Positions 1-5,921 of a stretch of DNA of 6,083 nucleotides are shown here, in pieces; within the stretch, counting starts at the first letter, position 1; each line of letters begins with the position of its first letter. The DNA lies in the NCBI GenBank assembly GCA_964575225.1, contig CAZNQW010000234.1, positions 1 through 6,083 of the forward strand. The letters run 5' to 3'. Source of the DNA: CAZNQW01 sp964575225 (GTDB taxonomy: Bacteria > Chloroflexota > Anaerolineae > JAAYZQ01). Below the pieces are notes generated by a model. That model saw only the letters and a list, made by a program, of their open reading frames with translations. It ran no database searches and had not been told where the DNA came from. The position numbers and the translations under genes were made by a program.

Positions 1-915
1 CGTCATGGTGTGGGCCGCAAATTCGGGCCGGAGGGGCACCTGGCCCAGGCCCAGCGCGGCGATGCCCGCCTGGCAGGCCCGGCCCAGGCGACGGTGTCGC
101 TCGACGCGGGCCTCCATGCCCTCGTCCAGGATCTGCCCCAGCGAGACGTTGAGGGCCCAGATCAGATTGACGGCCGGCGTGCCAAAGTAGCTGGGCTTGT
201 TGGTCTCGTACGATTGCATGATCGGCAGCCAGTGAGTCCAGTCGGCATAGTAGTTGGCCACCAGGGTTTTGCGGTTGTGGAAGGCCTCGATAGCGCGCGG
301 TCCGGCGACGATGAGGGCCAGGCCGGGCGGCACACTCACTGCCTTTTGCGAGGCGGTCAGGGCCACGTCGACCCCCCAGTCGGTCATGCGCAGCTCTTCG
401 CCGGCCACCGAGCACACGCCGTCGACCACGATGAGAACCCCGTAGCGGCGGGCCAGCGCGGCCATCCCCGGCACGTCGGTGATCACGCCCGTGGAGGTGT
501 CGACGTGGGTCACGGTCATCAGCTTGAAGGATCGCTCCTGGAGCGCCGCTTCGACCTCTTCCAACGAGGGGCGCCCGCCCACGGGAGCCCGCAGGTGGGT
601 CACCTGGGCGCCATAGCGCGCCAGTAGGTTCCCATATCGGTCGCCAAAGTAGCCGGTGTTGACCACCAGCGCTTGGTCACCCGGTTCGATCAGATTGGCG
701 CCCACCAGGTCCATGGCCAGCGTGCCCGACCCGGACAGCACCATGGGCTGGCCGTCGGTCGAAAGGAACACCTGGCGCATGCGCTTGAGGGCGGTGCCAA
801 AAGCCTGGATGAAATCGGGGTCAACGTGGCTGGTGGTGGGGGCGCCCAGGGCGGCCAGAACGGCCGGCTCGAACTCGATGGGGCCGGGGATCATCAAAAG
901 GGTTCGGTCTTTCAT
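1..915 (-). CDS. Class V PLP-dependent aminotransferase, alanine-glyoxylate / serine-pyruvate type (3' end cut by window edge)
   Basis: Probable cytoplasmic PLP enzyme that moves an amino group between a small amino acid (alanine, serine or similar) and a keto acid such as glyoxylate or pyruvate. Seen: 305 codons without a stop, reaching the left edge. The start MKDRTLLMIPGP is typical of the family, followed by SGSGTLAMDL (61-70), which would contact the cofactor phosphate. THVDTSTGVI (136-145) precedes VVDGVCS, where Asp165 should hold the PLP ring nitrogen, and ASQKAVSVPPG carries the Schiff-base lysine Lys191. YFGTPAVNL (243-251) also matches the family. Members are usually about 350-390 residues, so roughly 50-80 are missing. 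The ATG at 915 is chosen because AAGGAG lies 8 nt upstream (929-924). The gene is separated from the upstream dehydrogenase by about 560 bp, so it is probably transcribed independently. Substrate cannot be fixed from sequence: alanine-glyoxylate, serine-glyoxylate, serine-pyruvate and ureidoglycine-glyoxylate transaminases share these motifs. Confidence 0.93.
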   Translation of the reverse strand, partial: MKDRTLLMIPGPIEFEPAVLAALGAPTTSHVDPDFIQAFGTALKRMRQVFLSTDGQPMVLSGSGTLAMDLVGANLIEPGDQALVVNTGYFGDRYGNLLARYGAQVTHLRAPVGGRPSLEEVEAALQERSFKLMTVTHVDTSTGVITDVPGMAALARRYGVLIVVDGVCSVAGEELRMTDWGVDVALTASQKAVSVPPGLALIVAGPRAIEAFHNRKTLVANYYADWTHWLPIMQSYETNKPSYFGTPAVNLIWALNVSLGQILDEGMEARVERHRRLGRACQAGIAALGLGQVPLRPEFAAHTMT

Positions 916-990
916 GCTGCATGCTCCTTGTTTATGGTTTCTCTTGTCAGCGCCACGCCGTGGCCGGCGCGGCATTCCCAGGGACCTATG

Positions 991-1041
991 GGATGGACGG
1001 TCTCGCCACGAATTACACGAATTTCAGGAAATTGTCCATCC
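991..1041. repeat. Nested inverted repeat around a CACGAATT direct-repeat motif
   Basis: GGATGGAC at 991-998 is repeated inverted as GTCCATCC at 1034-1041. Inside lies CACGAATTACACGAATTTC (1008-1026 region), two near-identical copies of ACGAATT. The inner palindrome AATTTC-AG-GAAATT spans 1020-1033. Motifs of the CACGAATTACACGAATTTC kind are familiar as dispersed non-coding repeats in environmental bacterial genomes; that is recalled knowledge, and no genome comparison was possible here. Confidence 0.5.
1012..1038 (-). promoter_or_regulatory. Weak candidate promoter for the aminotransferase
   Basis: Reading the minus strand, TGGACA (1038-1033) is followed after 15 nt by TGTAAT (1017-1012). 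Each hexamer matches the sigma70 consensus at five of six positions. The 15-nt spacer is shorter than the preferred 16-18, and the site sits inside a dispersed-repeat-like sequence, so it may be coincidental. It would give a leader of about 90 nt before the aminotransferase ATG at 915. Confidence 0.22.
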
Positions 1042-1075
1042 GAATCGTGGTGGCCGCCTTCCACATATGCCATCT

Positions 1076-1104
1076 GTAGGGGCGGGTTTCAAACCCGCCC
1101 CTAC
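1076..1104. repeat. Palindromic GTAGGGGCGGGTTT repeat (perfect 14-bp stem)
   Basis: GTAGGGGCGGGTTT (1076-1089) and its exact reverse complement AAACCCGCCCCTAC (1091-1104) are separated by one base. The outer end CGCCCCTAC (1096-1104) occurs again at 1141-1149, so the element may extend to about 1149 as a composite. This is a classic extragenic palindrome type that yields spurious VGAGFKPAPT/GGFETRPY peptides when translated. No T-run follows on either strand, so it is not an evident intrinsic terminator. Confidence 0.8.
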
Positions 1105-1176
1105 GCGAGGCAGACCTCGTTTGCTGGGCGCGGAACGCGTCGCCCCTACGATGCGCATCTGGGGCGGGGCATGTCG

Positions 1177-1196
1177 GGACATGGCATGCCATGTCC
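1177..1196. repeat. 20-bp perfect palindrome
   Basis: GGACATGGCATGCCATGTCC is its own reverse complement. A core with adjacent sequence, GGCATGCC-A-TG-T-CCGGAT (1183-1200), recurs with 16 of 18 identities and in the same orientation at 5998-6015, so this is part of a dispersed repeat family. It could form a cruciform or bind a dimeric protein. Both neighbouring genes are too distant to assign an operator role. Confidence 0.75.
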
Positions 1197-1279
1197 GGAT
1201 TTGGGGACGCAAACACTTTGTCCCGCCCGCAGGGCCCAAGCCTCCTAGATGTGTGCCTCTGGACGGCGCACGGTCATTT

Positions 1280-1303
1280 GCGGGGGTGCCCGCGCACCCC
1301 CGC
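1280..1303. repeat. GC-rich hairpin, 10-bp perfect stem
   Basis: GCGGGGGTGC (1280-1289) pairs perfectly with GCACCCCCGC (1294-1303) around a 4-nt loop. No T-tract follows on either strand. It lies about 175 bp beyond the dehydrogenase stop and could contribute to stopping transcription or protecting the transcript 3' end. Confidence 0.55.
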
Positions 1304-1440
1304 CCTCCCGCAGTCAAGGTGTTGCCCGGTCGAGATCCGGTTGCGCAGGAGGCGATGCGACCCGGTCGTTCTCCGTTGGCCCGGCCTCATAGGCTCACTG
1401 CCTCGGGCTTGGAGGGCGATCAGTGTCGCCTCCCCTGCTC

Positions 1441-1464
1441 GGCCTGGGTCGCCAGACCCAGGCC
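1441..1464 (-). terminator. Hairpin after the dehydrogenase gene, possible operon terminator without U-tract
   Basis: GGCCTGGGTC (1441-1450) and GACCCAGGCC (1455-1464) form a perfect 10-bp, GC-rich stem with a 4-nt loop. The hairpin begins 14 nt after the dehydrogenase stop codon, where an end-of-operon structure is expected. The sequence that follows on the minus strand (GAGCAGGGGAGG) has no T-run, so it is not a canonical intrinsic terminator. It may mark a 3' end, protect mRNA, or be an unrelated extragenic palindrome. Confidence 0.4.
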
Positions 1465-1478
1465 CCCCGCTTGCGCGA

Positions 1479-2438
1479 TTACGGGCGCACCAGCACCTTG
1501 AGCGCTCCCTTGCGCCCGGCGTGCTCCAGGGCGGCCAATCCCTCGTCCAGGGAATACACGGCTTCGATCAGCGGCGCCACGTCGACCAACCCCTGGCTCA
1601 ACAAGCGGATGGCCGCCGGAAAGGGTCCGCAGCGCGAACCGACCAGATGGATCTCGTCGACCACCAGGCCGGAGAGGTCCACGTCCACCGTGCCGTGATA
1701 GGTGCTCTTGAGGACCAATGTGCCCCCGGCGCGCACCATCTGGCGGGCCTGGCAAAAGCCCTCGGCTCTGCCGGTGCATTCTACCACCAAGTCGGCCTTT
1801 TGTGCAAGCTCCCGGTTGCCCAATTGCGTCGCGATCCCGCGGGCCGCCAGGAGGTCGAGCTTTTCCCGGTGGCGGCCCACCACCGTCAGCGCGCAGCCGG
1901 TGAGGGCCAGCACCTGAGCGATCAGCAGCCCCAGCTTGCCGTCGCCCAGCACGATCACCCGGTCGGTGGGCCGGATGGGCACCTGCTCCAGGATCTCGCA
2001 GGCGGCAGCCAGGGGCTCGACAAAGACTGCGGCCTCGTCGGGCAGGGCGTCGGGCAGGGGGTGCAGGTTGCGGGCTGGCACGCAGACATAGTCGGCCAGC
2101 ACCCCATCGCGCCCGCGGATGCCCAGGGCCTTGCGATGGGGACACAGGGAATAGCGGCCCGCCCGGCAGGTTTCGCAGGCCAGGCAGGGCAGGTTGATCT
2201 CGGCAGCCACCCGCCGGCCCACCAGGGCCGGGTCCTCGGCCTGGTCGACGATGCCCACAAACTCGTGGCCCATCACCCCCTGGAACCGGGCATAGCCGCG
2301 CAACACCTCCAGATCGGTGTTGCAAATGCCGGCCAACAGGACGCGGAGGCGCACCTCGCCCGGCGCCGGGACGGGAAGGGGGCGGTCAACCTCCAATCGG
2401 GCGGTTTGGCTGGTCGAGTCAAAGACGATGGCTTTCAT
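1479..2438 (-). CDS. Zinc-dependent medium-chain alcohol/polyol dehydrogenase (MDR, COG1063-like)
   Basis: Cytoplasmic NAD(P)-dependent oxidoreductase that would interconvert an alcohol or polyol and its carbonyl. Seen: 319 residues, slightly short of the usual 340-350. The GroES-like N-terminal domain supplies the catalytic zinc ligands Cys39 (ICNTD), His58-Glu59 (MGHEF) and probably Glu141 (VEP). A structural-zinc lobe has Cys85, Cys88, Cys91 and Cys99 in the normal spacing. The Rossmann domain has VLGDGKLG (163-170). The usual acidic residue after the second strand is replaced by Gly188-Arg189-His190 (TVVGRHREK), suggesting NADP(H) preference. The ATG at 2438 is chosen because MKAIVFD is the standard N-terminus; GAGG overlapping the previous gene's stop lies 6 nt upstream, and the gap to that gene is 8 nt, so translational coupling is likely. 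It is the last gene of the cluster. Threonine, sorbitol or alcohol dehydrogenase activities cannot be distinguished by eye. Confidence 0.93.
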   Translation of the reverse strand: MKAIVFDSTSQTARLEVDRPLPVPAPGEVRLRVLLAGICNTDLEVLRGYARFQGVMGHEFVGIVDQAEDPALVGRRVAAEINLPCLACETCRAGRYSLCPHRKALGIRGRDGVLADYVCVPARNLHPLPDALPDEAAVFVEPLAAACEILEQVPIRPTDRVIVLGDGKLGLLIAQVLALTGCALTVVGRHREKLDLLAARGIATQLGNRELAQKADLVVECTGRAEGFCQARQMVRAGGTLVLKSTYHGTVDVDLSGLVVDEIHLVGSRCGPFPAAIRLLSQGLVDVAPLIEAVYSLDEGLAALEHAGRKGALKVLVRP

Positions 2439-2446
2439 GGCAGGCC

Positions 2447-3439
2447 TCAGCGGCGCGAGCCATAGAGGATGGCCCGGTTCTCCTCGATCACGATCTGTTC
2501 GATGCACAGGGGATAGTCGGCCGGGTACCAGCCCAGCGATTCCTCGATCAGTTGCACCACCTGCTGTTTGACAAACTTGGGGGTGAGGATGCCTCCCACC
2601 GACACCGAGTCGATCTGTACCGTCGGGCGGCAGCCCACCGCCAGGACGGTGCCCCGCACCTCGGTCGGCACCTCCAGGCCGATGACGCGCACCTTGCCCG
2701 AAAGGATCACCTGGCCCGGTTTCAGGTCGGCGCTGACGCCGGTGTAGGGCAGCTCGCCATAGCGGGCCAGGGCGACGGTCAACTGCTCGTTGAGGGCACC
2801 TTCGGCCATTTGAATCTCAAAGGGGCGGCCCACCGCCGATTGCCGGATCTCGGCGTCCAGTCGGTTCAACCGGTCGACGTCGGGGTCGACCAGCAATAGA
2901 GGGTCGGCCTCTGGCGCCGAGGACGGCAGGCTGCTGCCGGCGGCCTGGTTGGTGGGCGCCTGGGTGGGCGCGATCGTTGGCATGGCGGGGACCGCTTCAG
3001 CAGGGGCTCCCGACTGGGTGCGCGGCGTGCGGGTGGCATAGGGCGTCATTTCCATGCTCGGCGCCGGGTTGCCTTCGGCCTCGGCGGGTTCCTCCGTTTC
3101 GGTCCGGGCTGGGGTGGGGCTCGCCGGAGCGAGGGCCACCTCCCCCGGTTCTTGGAACTCCGCCTCTCCTTCCGCCGGTTCGATGGCCTCGACGAGGGCG
3201 GCCTGGGGGGCTGTGGCCCCGGGGGCCGCGACCTGCGCGGTGTCGTCCGAGGGCGGCGGCACGACGCCGAGGGAGATCAGCGCCGACCCCGATTCGCGGA
3301 AAAAGGACTCGATGCCCAGATCCACCAGATCGCTGGCCAATACGCCCACGGTCACAGCGACGAGGATCCAGAACACCAGATTGGCGATCACAAACGCGGT
3401 GAGCAATCCCGAGCGGGATGCGTTCTTAAACTCGGACAT
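2447..3439 (-). CDS. Membrane-anchored protein with Pro/Thr/Glu-rich linker and LmeA/DUF2993-like C-terminal domain (hypothetical)
   Basis: Function unknown. Seen in the 330-residue protein: a short basic N-terminus (K5, R9), one strong transmembrane segment at about 11-36, then a low-complexity linker (about 61-180) rich in Pro, Ala, Thr and Glu with no hydrophobic stretch. A folded domain follows at about 186-330. It has alternating strand-like patterns (FEIQMAEGALNEQLTVALA, PGQVILSGKVRVIGLEVPTE, PTVQIDSVSVGGI) and two cysteines (Cys270, Cys312). Positive charges before the helix predict a cytoplasmic N-terminus and an exported C-terminal domain. The strand-helix pattern recalls LmeA/DUF2993 or YpmS-type lipid-binding domains; this is a visual resemblance only. 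The ATG at 3439 is preferred over the upstream one at 3484: it removes an unlikely tail and gives only a 14-bp overlap with thiI. The Shine-Dalgarno is weak (AAGGCGG), consistent with coupling to thiI. Confidence 0.8.
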   Translation of the reverse strand: MSEFKNASRSGLLTAFVIANLVFWILVAVTVGVLASDLVDLGIESFFRESGSALISLGVVPPPSDDTAQVAAPGATAPQAALVEAIEPAEGEAEFQEPGEVALAPASPTPARTETEEPAEAEGNPAPSMEMTPYATRTPRTQSGAPAEAVPAMPTIAPTQAPTNQAAGSSLPSSAPEADPLLLVDPDVDRLNRLDAEIRQSAVGRPFEIQMAEGALNEQLTVALARYGELPYTGVSADLKPGQVILSGKVRVIGLEVPTEVRGTVLAVGCRPTVQIDSVSVGGILTPKFVKQQVVQLIEESLGWYPADYPLCIEQIVIEENRAILYGSRR

Positions 3440-4595
3440 GGGAGATCCGCCTTTCCTGAATCCCAGGCGGTTCGGATGAGGCATGGGATTCCTGTATGCG
3501 GTCGAAAACCTCCTGGAGCTTTTCGATGCTGCCCTGGGTCAGGGGACGGTCGGGCAGGAAGGGGCAACTGTGGGCGTGCTCGACGGAGGGCTCGTAGGTG
3601 CCGATCTGACGGGCCAGGGCCATGATCTCGACCTTGTCCAGGGCGATGAGGGGCCGCAGGATCGGCTTGTCGACGCCGTAGGAGACCACCTCCAAATTGG
3701 ACAGCGTCTGGCTGGCCACCTGGCCCAGCGAGTCGCCGGTGACCACCGCCGCAGCGTTCATCTCGGCAGCGATTTCGGCGGCCTTGAGTAGCATGGCCCG
3801 CTTGCAGAACAGGCAGGCCCACCGCTCGCGCTGGGCGGCGCGCAATTGGTCGAGCGCGGGACCCAGGATCTCGTGGTGGGAGAGGATGATGGGCTTGAGC
3901 TGCCAGCCATAGGCGTAGCGGTTGAGGGCGTCGACCAGGGATTGCACCTGGCGCGATTGGGCCTCGCTGATGGAAAAGTGGACCGGGATGATGGTGCAGC
4001 CCCGTTTCATCATCAGCCAGGCGGCGACGGGCGAGTCGATGCCGCTGCTCAGGAGGACCACCACCCGTCCCTGGCTGCCCAGGGGCATGCCGCCGGGGCC
4101 GCGGACCACGTCGCCATAGACCAGCGCCCGCTGGGGGTGGACCTCGATACCGATGTCGACCTGGGCGTTGTTCGAGAGATCGACCTGCGCGCCGGTGGCC
4201 TCGGCGAGGGTGCCGCCCACGTGGCGGCCGATCTCGGGCGAGGTCAGGGGAAATGCCTTGTCGGCCCGGCGCGCCCGGACGCGGAAGGTGCGGGTCGGGT
4301 TCAGCCCGGCGCTTGCGGCCACCTGTAGGGCGGTGTCGGTGATGGCCTGCATCTCGGGCGCCGTCTCGTGGACGGCGCTGAGGGAGACGATGCCAAAGAC
4401 GCGCCGCACGGCTTCGAGAGCCGGCTCAACCTCGTCGGTGCTCAGGTAGATGCGCTGGCCTTCCTGCCAGACCTTGCCGGCGATGCCGTTGGCCTTGAGG
4501 CACAGGCGCACGTTGCGGCGCAGGATGCGAAAGAAAACGTTGCGATTTTGCCCCTTGAGGGCAATTTCGCCATAGCGTATCAAGATCAAACCCAT
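3426..4595 (-). CDS. thiI: tRNA 4-thiouridine synthase ThiI, short form without rhodanese domain
   Basis: Adenylates U8 of tRNA and replaces its oxygen with sulfur; in many bacteria ThiI also serves thiamine thiazole synthesis. Seen: 389 residues. The N-terminus LILIRYGEIALKGQNR is the ThiI signature, followed by a ferredoxin-like/THUMP region (about 1-165). The PP-loop ATPase has LLSSGIDSPVAAW (181-193), with Ser184 where Gly is usual. CLFCKRAM holds Cys261 and Cys264, VVTGDSLGQVASQT lies at 284-297, and SCPFLPDRPLT contains Cys344, apparently the counterpart of the E. coli PP-domain cysteine. There is no C-terminal rhodanese domain (the E. coli form is about 480 residues), so the sulfur route should resemble archaeal and Bacillus-type ThiI. 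The archaeal CXXC has been implicated in persulfide or iron-sulfur chemistry. The ATG at 4595 directly follows the TAA of the SDR gene in the same frame; only a distant GGAG precedes it, suggesting reinitiation. The 3' end overlaps the next gene by 14 bp. Confidence 0.96.
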   Translation of the reverse strand: MGLILIRYGEIALKGQNRNVFFRILRRNVRLCLKANGIAGKVWQEGQRIYLSTDEVEPALEAVRRVFGIVSLSAVHETAPEMQAITDTALQVAASAGLNPTRTFRVRARRADKAFPLTSPEIGRHVGGTLAEATGAQVDLSNNAQVDIGIEVHPQRALVYGDVVRGPGGMPLGSQGRVVVLLSSGIDSPVAAWLMMKRGCTIIPVHFSISEAQSRQVQSLVDALNRYAYGWQLKPIILSHHEILGPALDQLRAAQRERWACLFCKRAMLLKAAEIAAEMNAAAVVTGDSLGQVASQTLSNLEVVSYGVDKPILRPLIALDKVEIMALARQIGTYEPSVEHAHSCPFLPDRPLTQGSIEKLQEVFDRIQESHASSEPPGIQERRISHVRV

Positions 4596-5579
4596 TTACA
4601 ACCAACCATTCTCCAGATACCAGGCCGCCGTTTCGTCCACGGCCCGGTCGAAATCGACCTGGGGCGAAAAACCCAGCTCGGCGCGGGCCTTTTCGCCCGA
4701 GCACAACCAGTAGCTCTGGCGCAGGTCTAACAACCGCTGGTCGTTGAGCAGCGCCGGGCGGCCCGTCAGTTTGGCCTGGATGTCGGCCCACAGGGCGATG
4801 GGCGTCAGCGCCGCCTCGGGCACGGTGACGGGGATCGTCCGCTTTTGCAGAGCGCGGGCGATGGCGTCGTCGAGCATCTCGTAGGTCACGGCATAGGCCG
4901 TGCCAAAGTAGGTCTGGCCGAGGGCCTGGGGGCTCTCTAGCGCGCAGACGATCAGGTCGATCAGGTCATTGACATAAATCAGGCTGGCCCAGCGCTCGTG
5001 GCGGCCCAGGCGCAGCCGCAAGCGGTGTTTGACCACCTCGAAATAGGTCAGAAAATCGCGGTCGCGGGGGCCAAACACGGCGGCGGGCCGCACGATGGTC
5101 AGCGGCAGCCGGCCGTCCATCTGCTGCAAGAGCCGTTCGGCGGCCAGTTTGCTCTTGCCGTACCAGGTGATGGGGCGCGGCTCGTCCTCTTCGCCGATCA
5201 CGTCGTCGGCATGGCGCGAGGGGCCGGCTGCCGCCAGGCTGGATACAAAGAGGAACCGCTCCAGGTCGGGCCGGACCTCCAGGCAGTGGCAGGCCAACGC
5301 CTCGGCACCCTGGGCGTTCACCTGGAAAAAGGTTTGTTCGTCCAGGGCGCGGGTCAGGGCGGCGCAATGGCAGACAGCGTCCACGCCCTCACAGGCCTGG
5401 CGCAGCGCCGGGCCGGGCGTGAGTTCGGCATAGGCCCATTCCACCGGCAGGGAATGGATATAGCGCAGGTCGCTGGTTTTGCGCACCATACAACGCACCT
5501 GATAGCCGCGCTGCACGAGGGCGGCGGTCAGGTGAGAGCCGACAAATCCGCTGGCGCCGGTCACCAGAATCCGTTTCAT
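4596..5579 (-). CDS. Extended SDR, NAD-dependent epimerase/dehydratase family
   Basis: Cytoplasmic short-chain dehydrogenase of the extended or atypical type, acting on a nucleotide sugar, sterol-like or other hydroxyl/keto substrate that cannot be named from sequence. Seen: 327 residues. The Rossmann motif is TGASGFVGSHL (7-17, Gly8/Gly11/Gly14). The second strand ends in MVRKTSDL, with Arg33-Lys34 instead of an acidic residue, which favours NADP(H). The NAG-like motif is CHCAALTRA (70-78), the catalytic Ser is in FVSSLAAAG (Ser113/114), and YGKSK supplies Tyr140 and Lys144. IVRPAAVFGPRD (162-173) is the usual family motif, and the C-terminal substrate domain runs to ENGWL. MKRILVTG fixes the start at ATG 5579; a TTG at 5606 just upstream merges with a GGAGG and is less likely. 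The GGAGG is about 20 nt from the ATG, longer than ideal. It is first in the cluster. Relatives include HpnA-like hopanoid-associated and dihydroflavonol-reductase-like proteins. Confidence 0.93.
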   Translation of the reverse strand: MKRILVTGASGFVGSHLTAALVQRGYQVRCMVRKTSDLRYIHSLPVEWAYAELTPGPALRQACEGVDAVCHCAALTRALDEQTFFQVNAQGAEALACHCLEVRPDLERFLFVSSLAAAGPSRHADDVIGEEDEPRPITWYGKSKLAAERLLQQMDGRLPLTIVRPAAVFGPRDRDFLTYFEVVKHRLRLRLGRHERWASLIYVNDLIDLIVCALESPQALGQTYFGTAYAVTYEMLDDAIARALQKRTIPVTVPEAALTPIALWADIQAKLTGRPALLNDQRLLDLRQSYWLCSGEKARAELGFSPQVDFDRAVDETAAWYLENGWL

Positions 5580-5663
5580 ACGATCCGACCTGTGTCTTTC
5601 CTCCAATCCCTATTTGTCCAGTTGCCACCCGGCTCCCGCCCGCGGGCGTCCGCCCATCGTCCC

Positions 5664-5683
5664 TTGCCGCCGGGGGGCGGCAA
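5664..5683. repeat. GC-rich hairpin in the SDR leader
   Basis: TTGCCGCC (5664-5671) pairs with GGCGGCAA (5676-5683) around a GGGG loop (minus strand CCCC). It lies about 85 nt before the SDR start codon. No T-run follows in the direction of transcription. Confidence 0.5.
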
Positions 5684-5763
5684 AGGCGGGCGCGAGATTC
5701 ACAGGTTGGCGGGCGGGGTGGTTTCTTGGATGAGCGGGACCGGCCACGCGCCAAAGGCGCCAA

Positions 5764-5798
5764 GGCCCAGAGTCACCAGGGCCGGGTGACTCTGGGCC
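5764..5798. repeat. Perfect 14-bp inverted repeat in the SDR leader
   Basis: GGCCCAGAGTCACC (5764-5777) and GGTGACTCTGGGCC (5785-5798) are exact reverse complements around a 7-nt loop. This is the longest stem in the region. In the minus-strand transcript it is followed by TTGGCGCCTTTGGCGC, itself a small hairpin (5748-5760), with no U-tract. It could be an extragenic palindrome, a pause or attenuation element, or an mRNA stability element. Confidence 0.75.
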
Positions 5799-5821
5799 CG
5801 CTTCTGCGCGTTGATCGGCTG

Positions 5822-5840
5822 CGTCCCCCAAACGGGGACG
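5822..5840. repeat. Small hairpin CGTCCCC/GGGGACG
   Basis: CGTCCCC (5822-5828) and GGGGACG (5834-5840) form a 7-bp stem around a 5-nt loop, about 45 nt downstream of the predicted transcription start. It is one of a string of stems in the leader. Confidence 0.5.
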
Positions 5841-5886
5841 TTCCAAGGCAATGCCTTCATCCACGAATTGTGTTGGCAAGCATCAC

Positions 5887-5921
5887 GGGTCCAGTGTAGC
5901 ACAGGGGTGGGCTTTTGTCAA
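5887..5921 (-). promoter_or_regulatory. Sigma70-type promoter for the SDR-thiI-membrane protein-MDR cluster
   Basis: On the minus strand a perfect -35 TTGACA (5921-5916) is followed after exactly 17 nt by TACACT (5898-5893; four of six matches to TATAAT, including the key first TA and last T). An extended -10 TGC stands directly before it (5901-5899). Transcription would begin near 5886 and read toward the SDR start at 5579. Its placement in an otherwise GC-rich, non-coding stretch and correct direction make chance less likely. The -35 lies within the inverted repeat at 5910-5926. Confidence 0.65.

Larger units (their letters stand above)
916..1478. other. Non-coding, palindrome-rich intergenic region
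   Basis: This 563-bp stretch separates the dehydrogenase stop from the aminotransferase start. Open frames exist on both strands, but their translations are Arg/Pro-rich, lack family motifs and run through palindromes (for example VGAGFKPAPT-like and HELHEFQE-like strings, familiar as spurious translations of dispersed repeats). It contains the hairpin just after the dehydrogenase (1441-1464), a 10-bp stem at 1280-1303, a 20-bp perfect palindrome at 1177-1196, a 14-bp stem at 1076-1104, a 10-bp palindrome GATGCGCATC at 1150-1159 and a nested inverted repeat at 991-1041. The aminotransferase ribosome binding site lies at its left end. I see no RNA gene. Confidence 0.75.

Noticed and set aside
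10..627. Long open frame on the + strand opposite the aminotransferase
   Set aside because: It is the complement of a gene with intact catalytic motifs; its translation is Gly/His/Arg-rich with no recognisable family. High GC leaves long antisense frames.
1076..1196. CRISPR-like array
   Set aside because: The repeats are palindromes of different sequence without regular spacers; there are no cas genes.
1024..1317. Minus-strand 97-codon frame in the left intergenic region
   Set aside because: It translates straight through the palindromic repeats (VGAGLKPAPT-like string) and has no ribosome binding site or conserved motif.
1420..2325. 301-codon minus-strand frame inside the dehydrogenase
   Set aside because: It is a shifted frame of the real MDR gene, whose zinc and cofactor motifs are all in the other frame.
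656..2465. Large overlapping + strand open frames (281 and 424 codons)
   Set aside because: They run across the aminotransferase 5' end, repeats and the reverse of the dehydrogenase. Composition is skewed and no domain is visible.
3152..3625. + strand frame opposite the membrane protein and ThiI junction
   Set aside because: It spans two genes antisense and has no family features; it is explained by high GC and low-complexity codons of the linker.
5699..5860. Possible 53-residue leader peptide (MKALPWNVPVWG...) in the SDR leader
   Set aside because: It lies within the predicted transcript and has a mildly hydrophobic stretch, but no Shine-Dalgarno precedes it, and it is encoded across the hairpins and a GGCGCC-type repeat.
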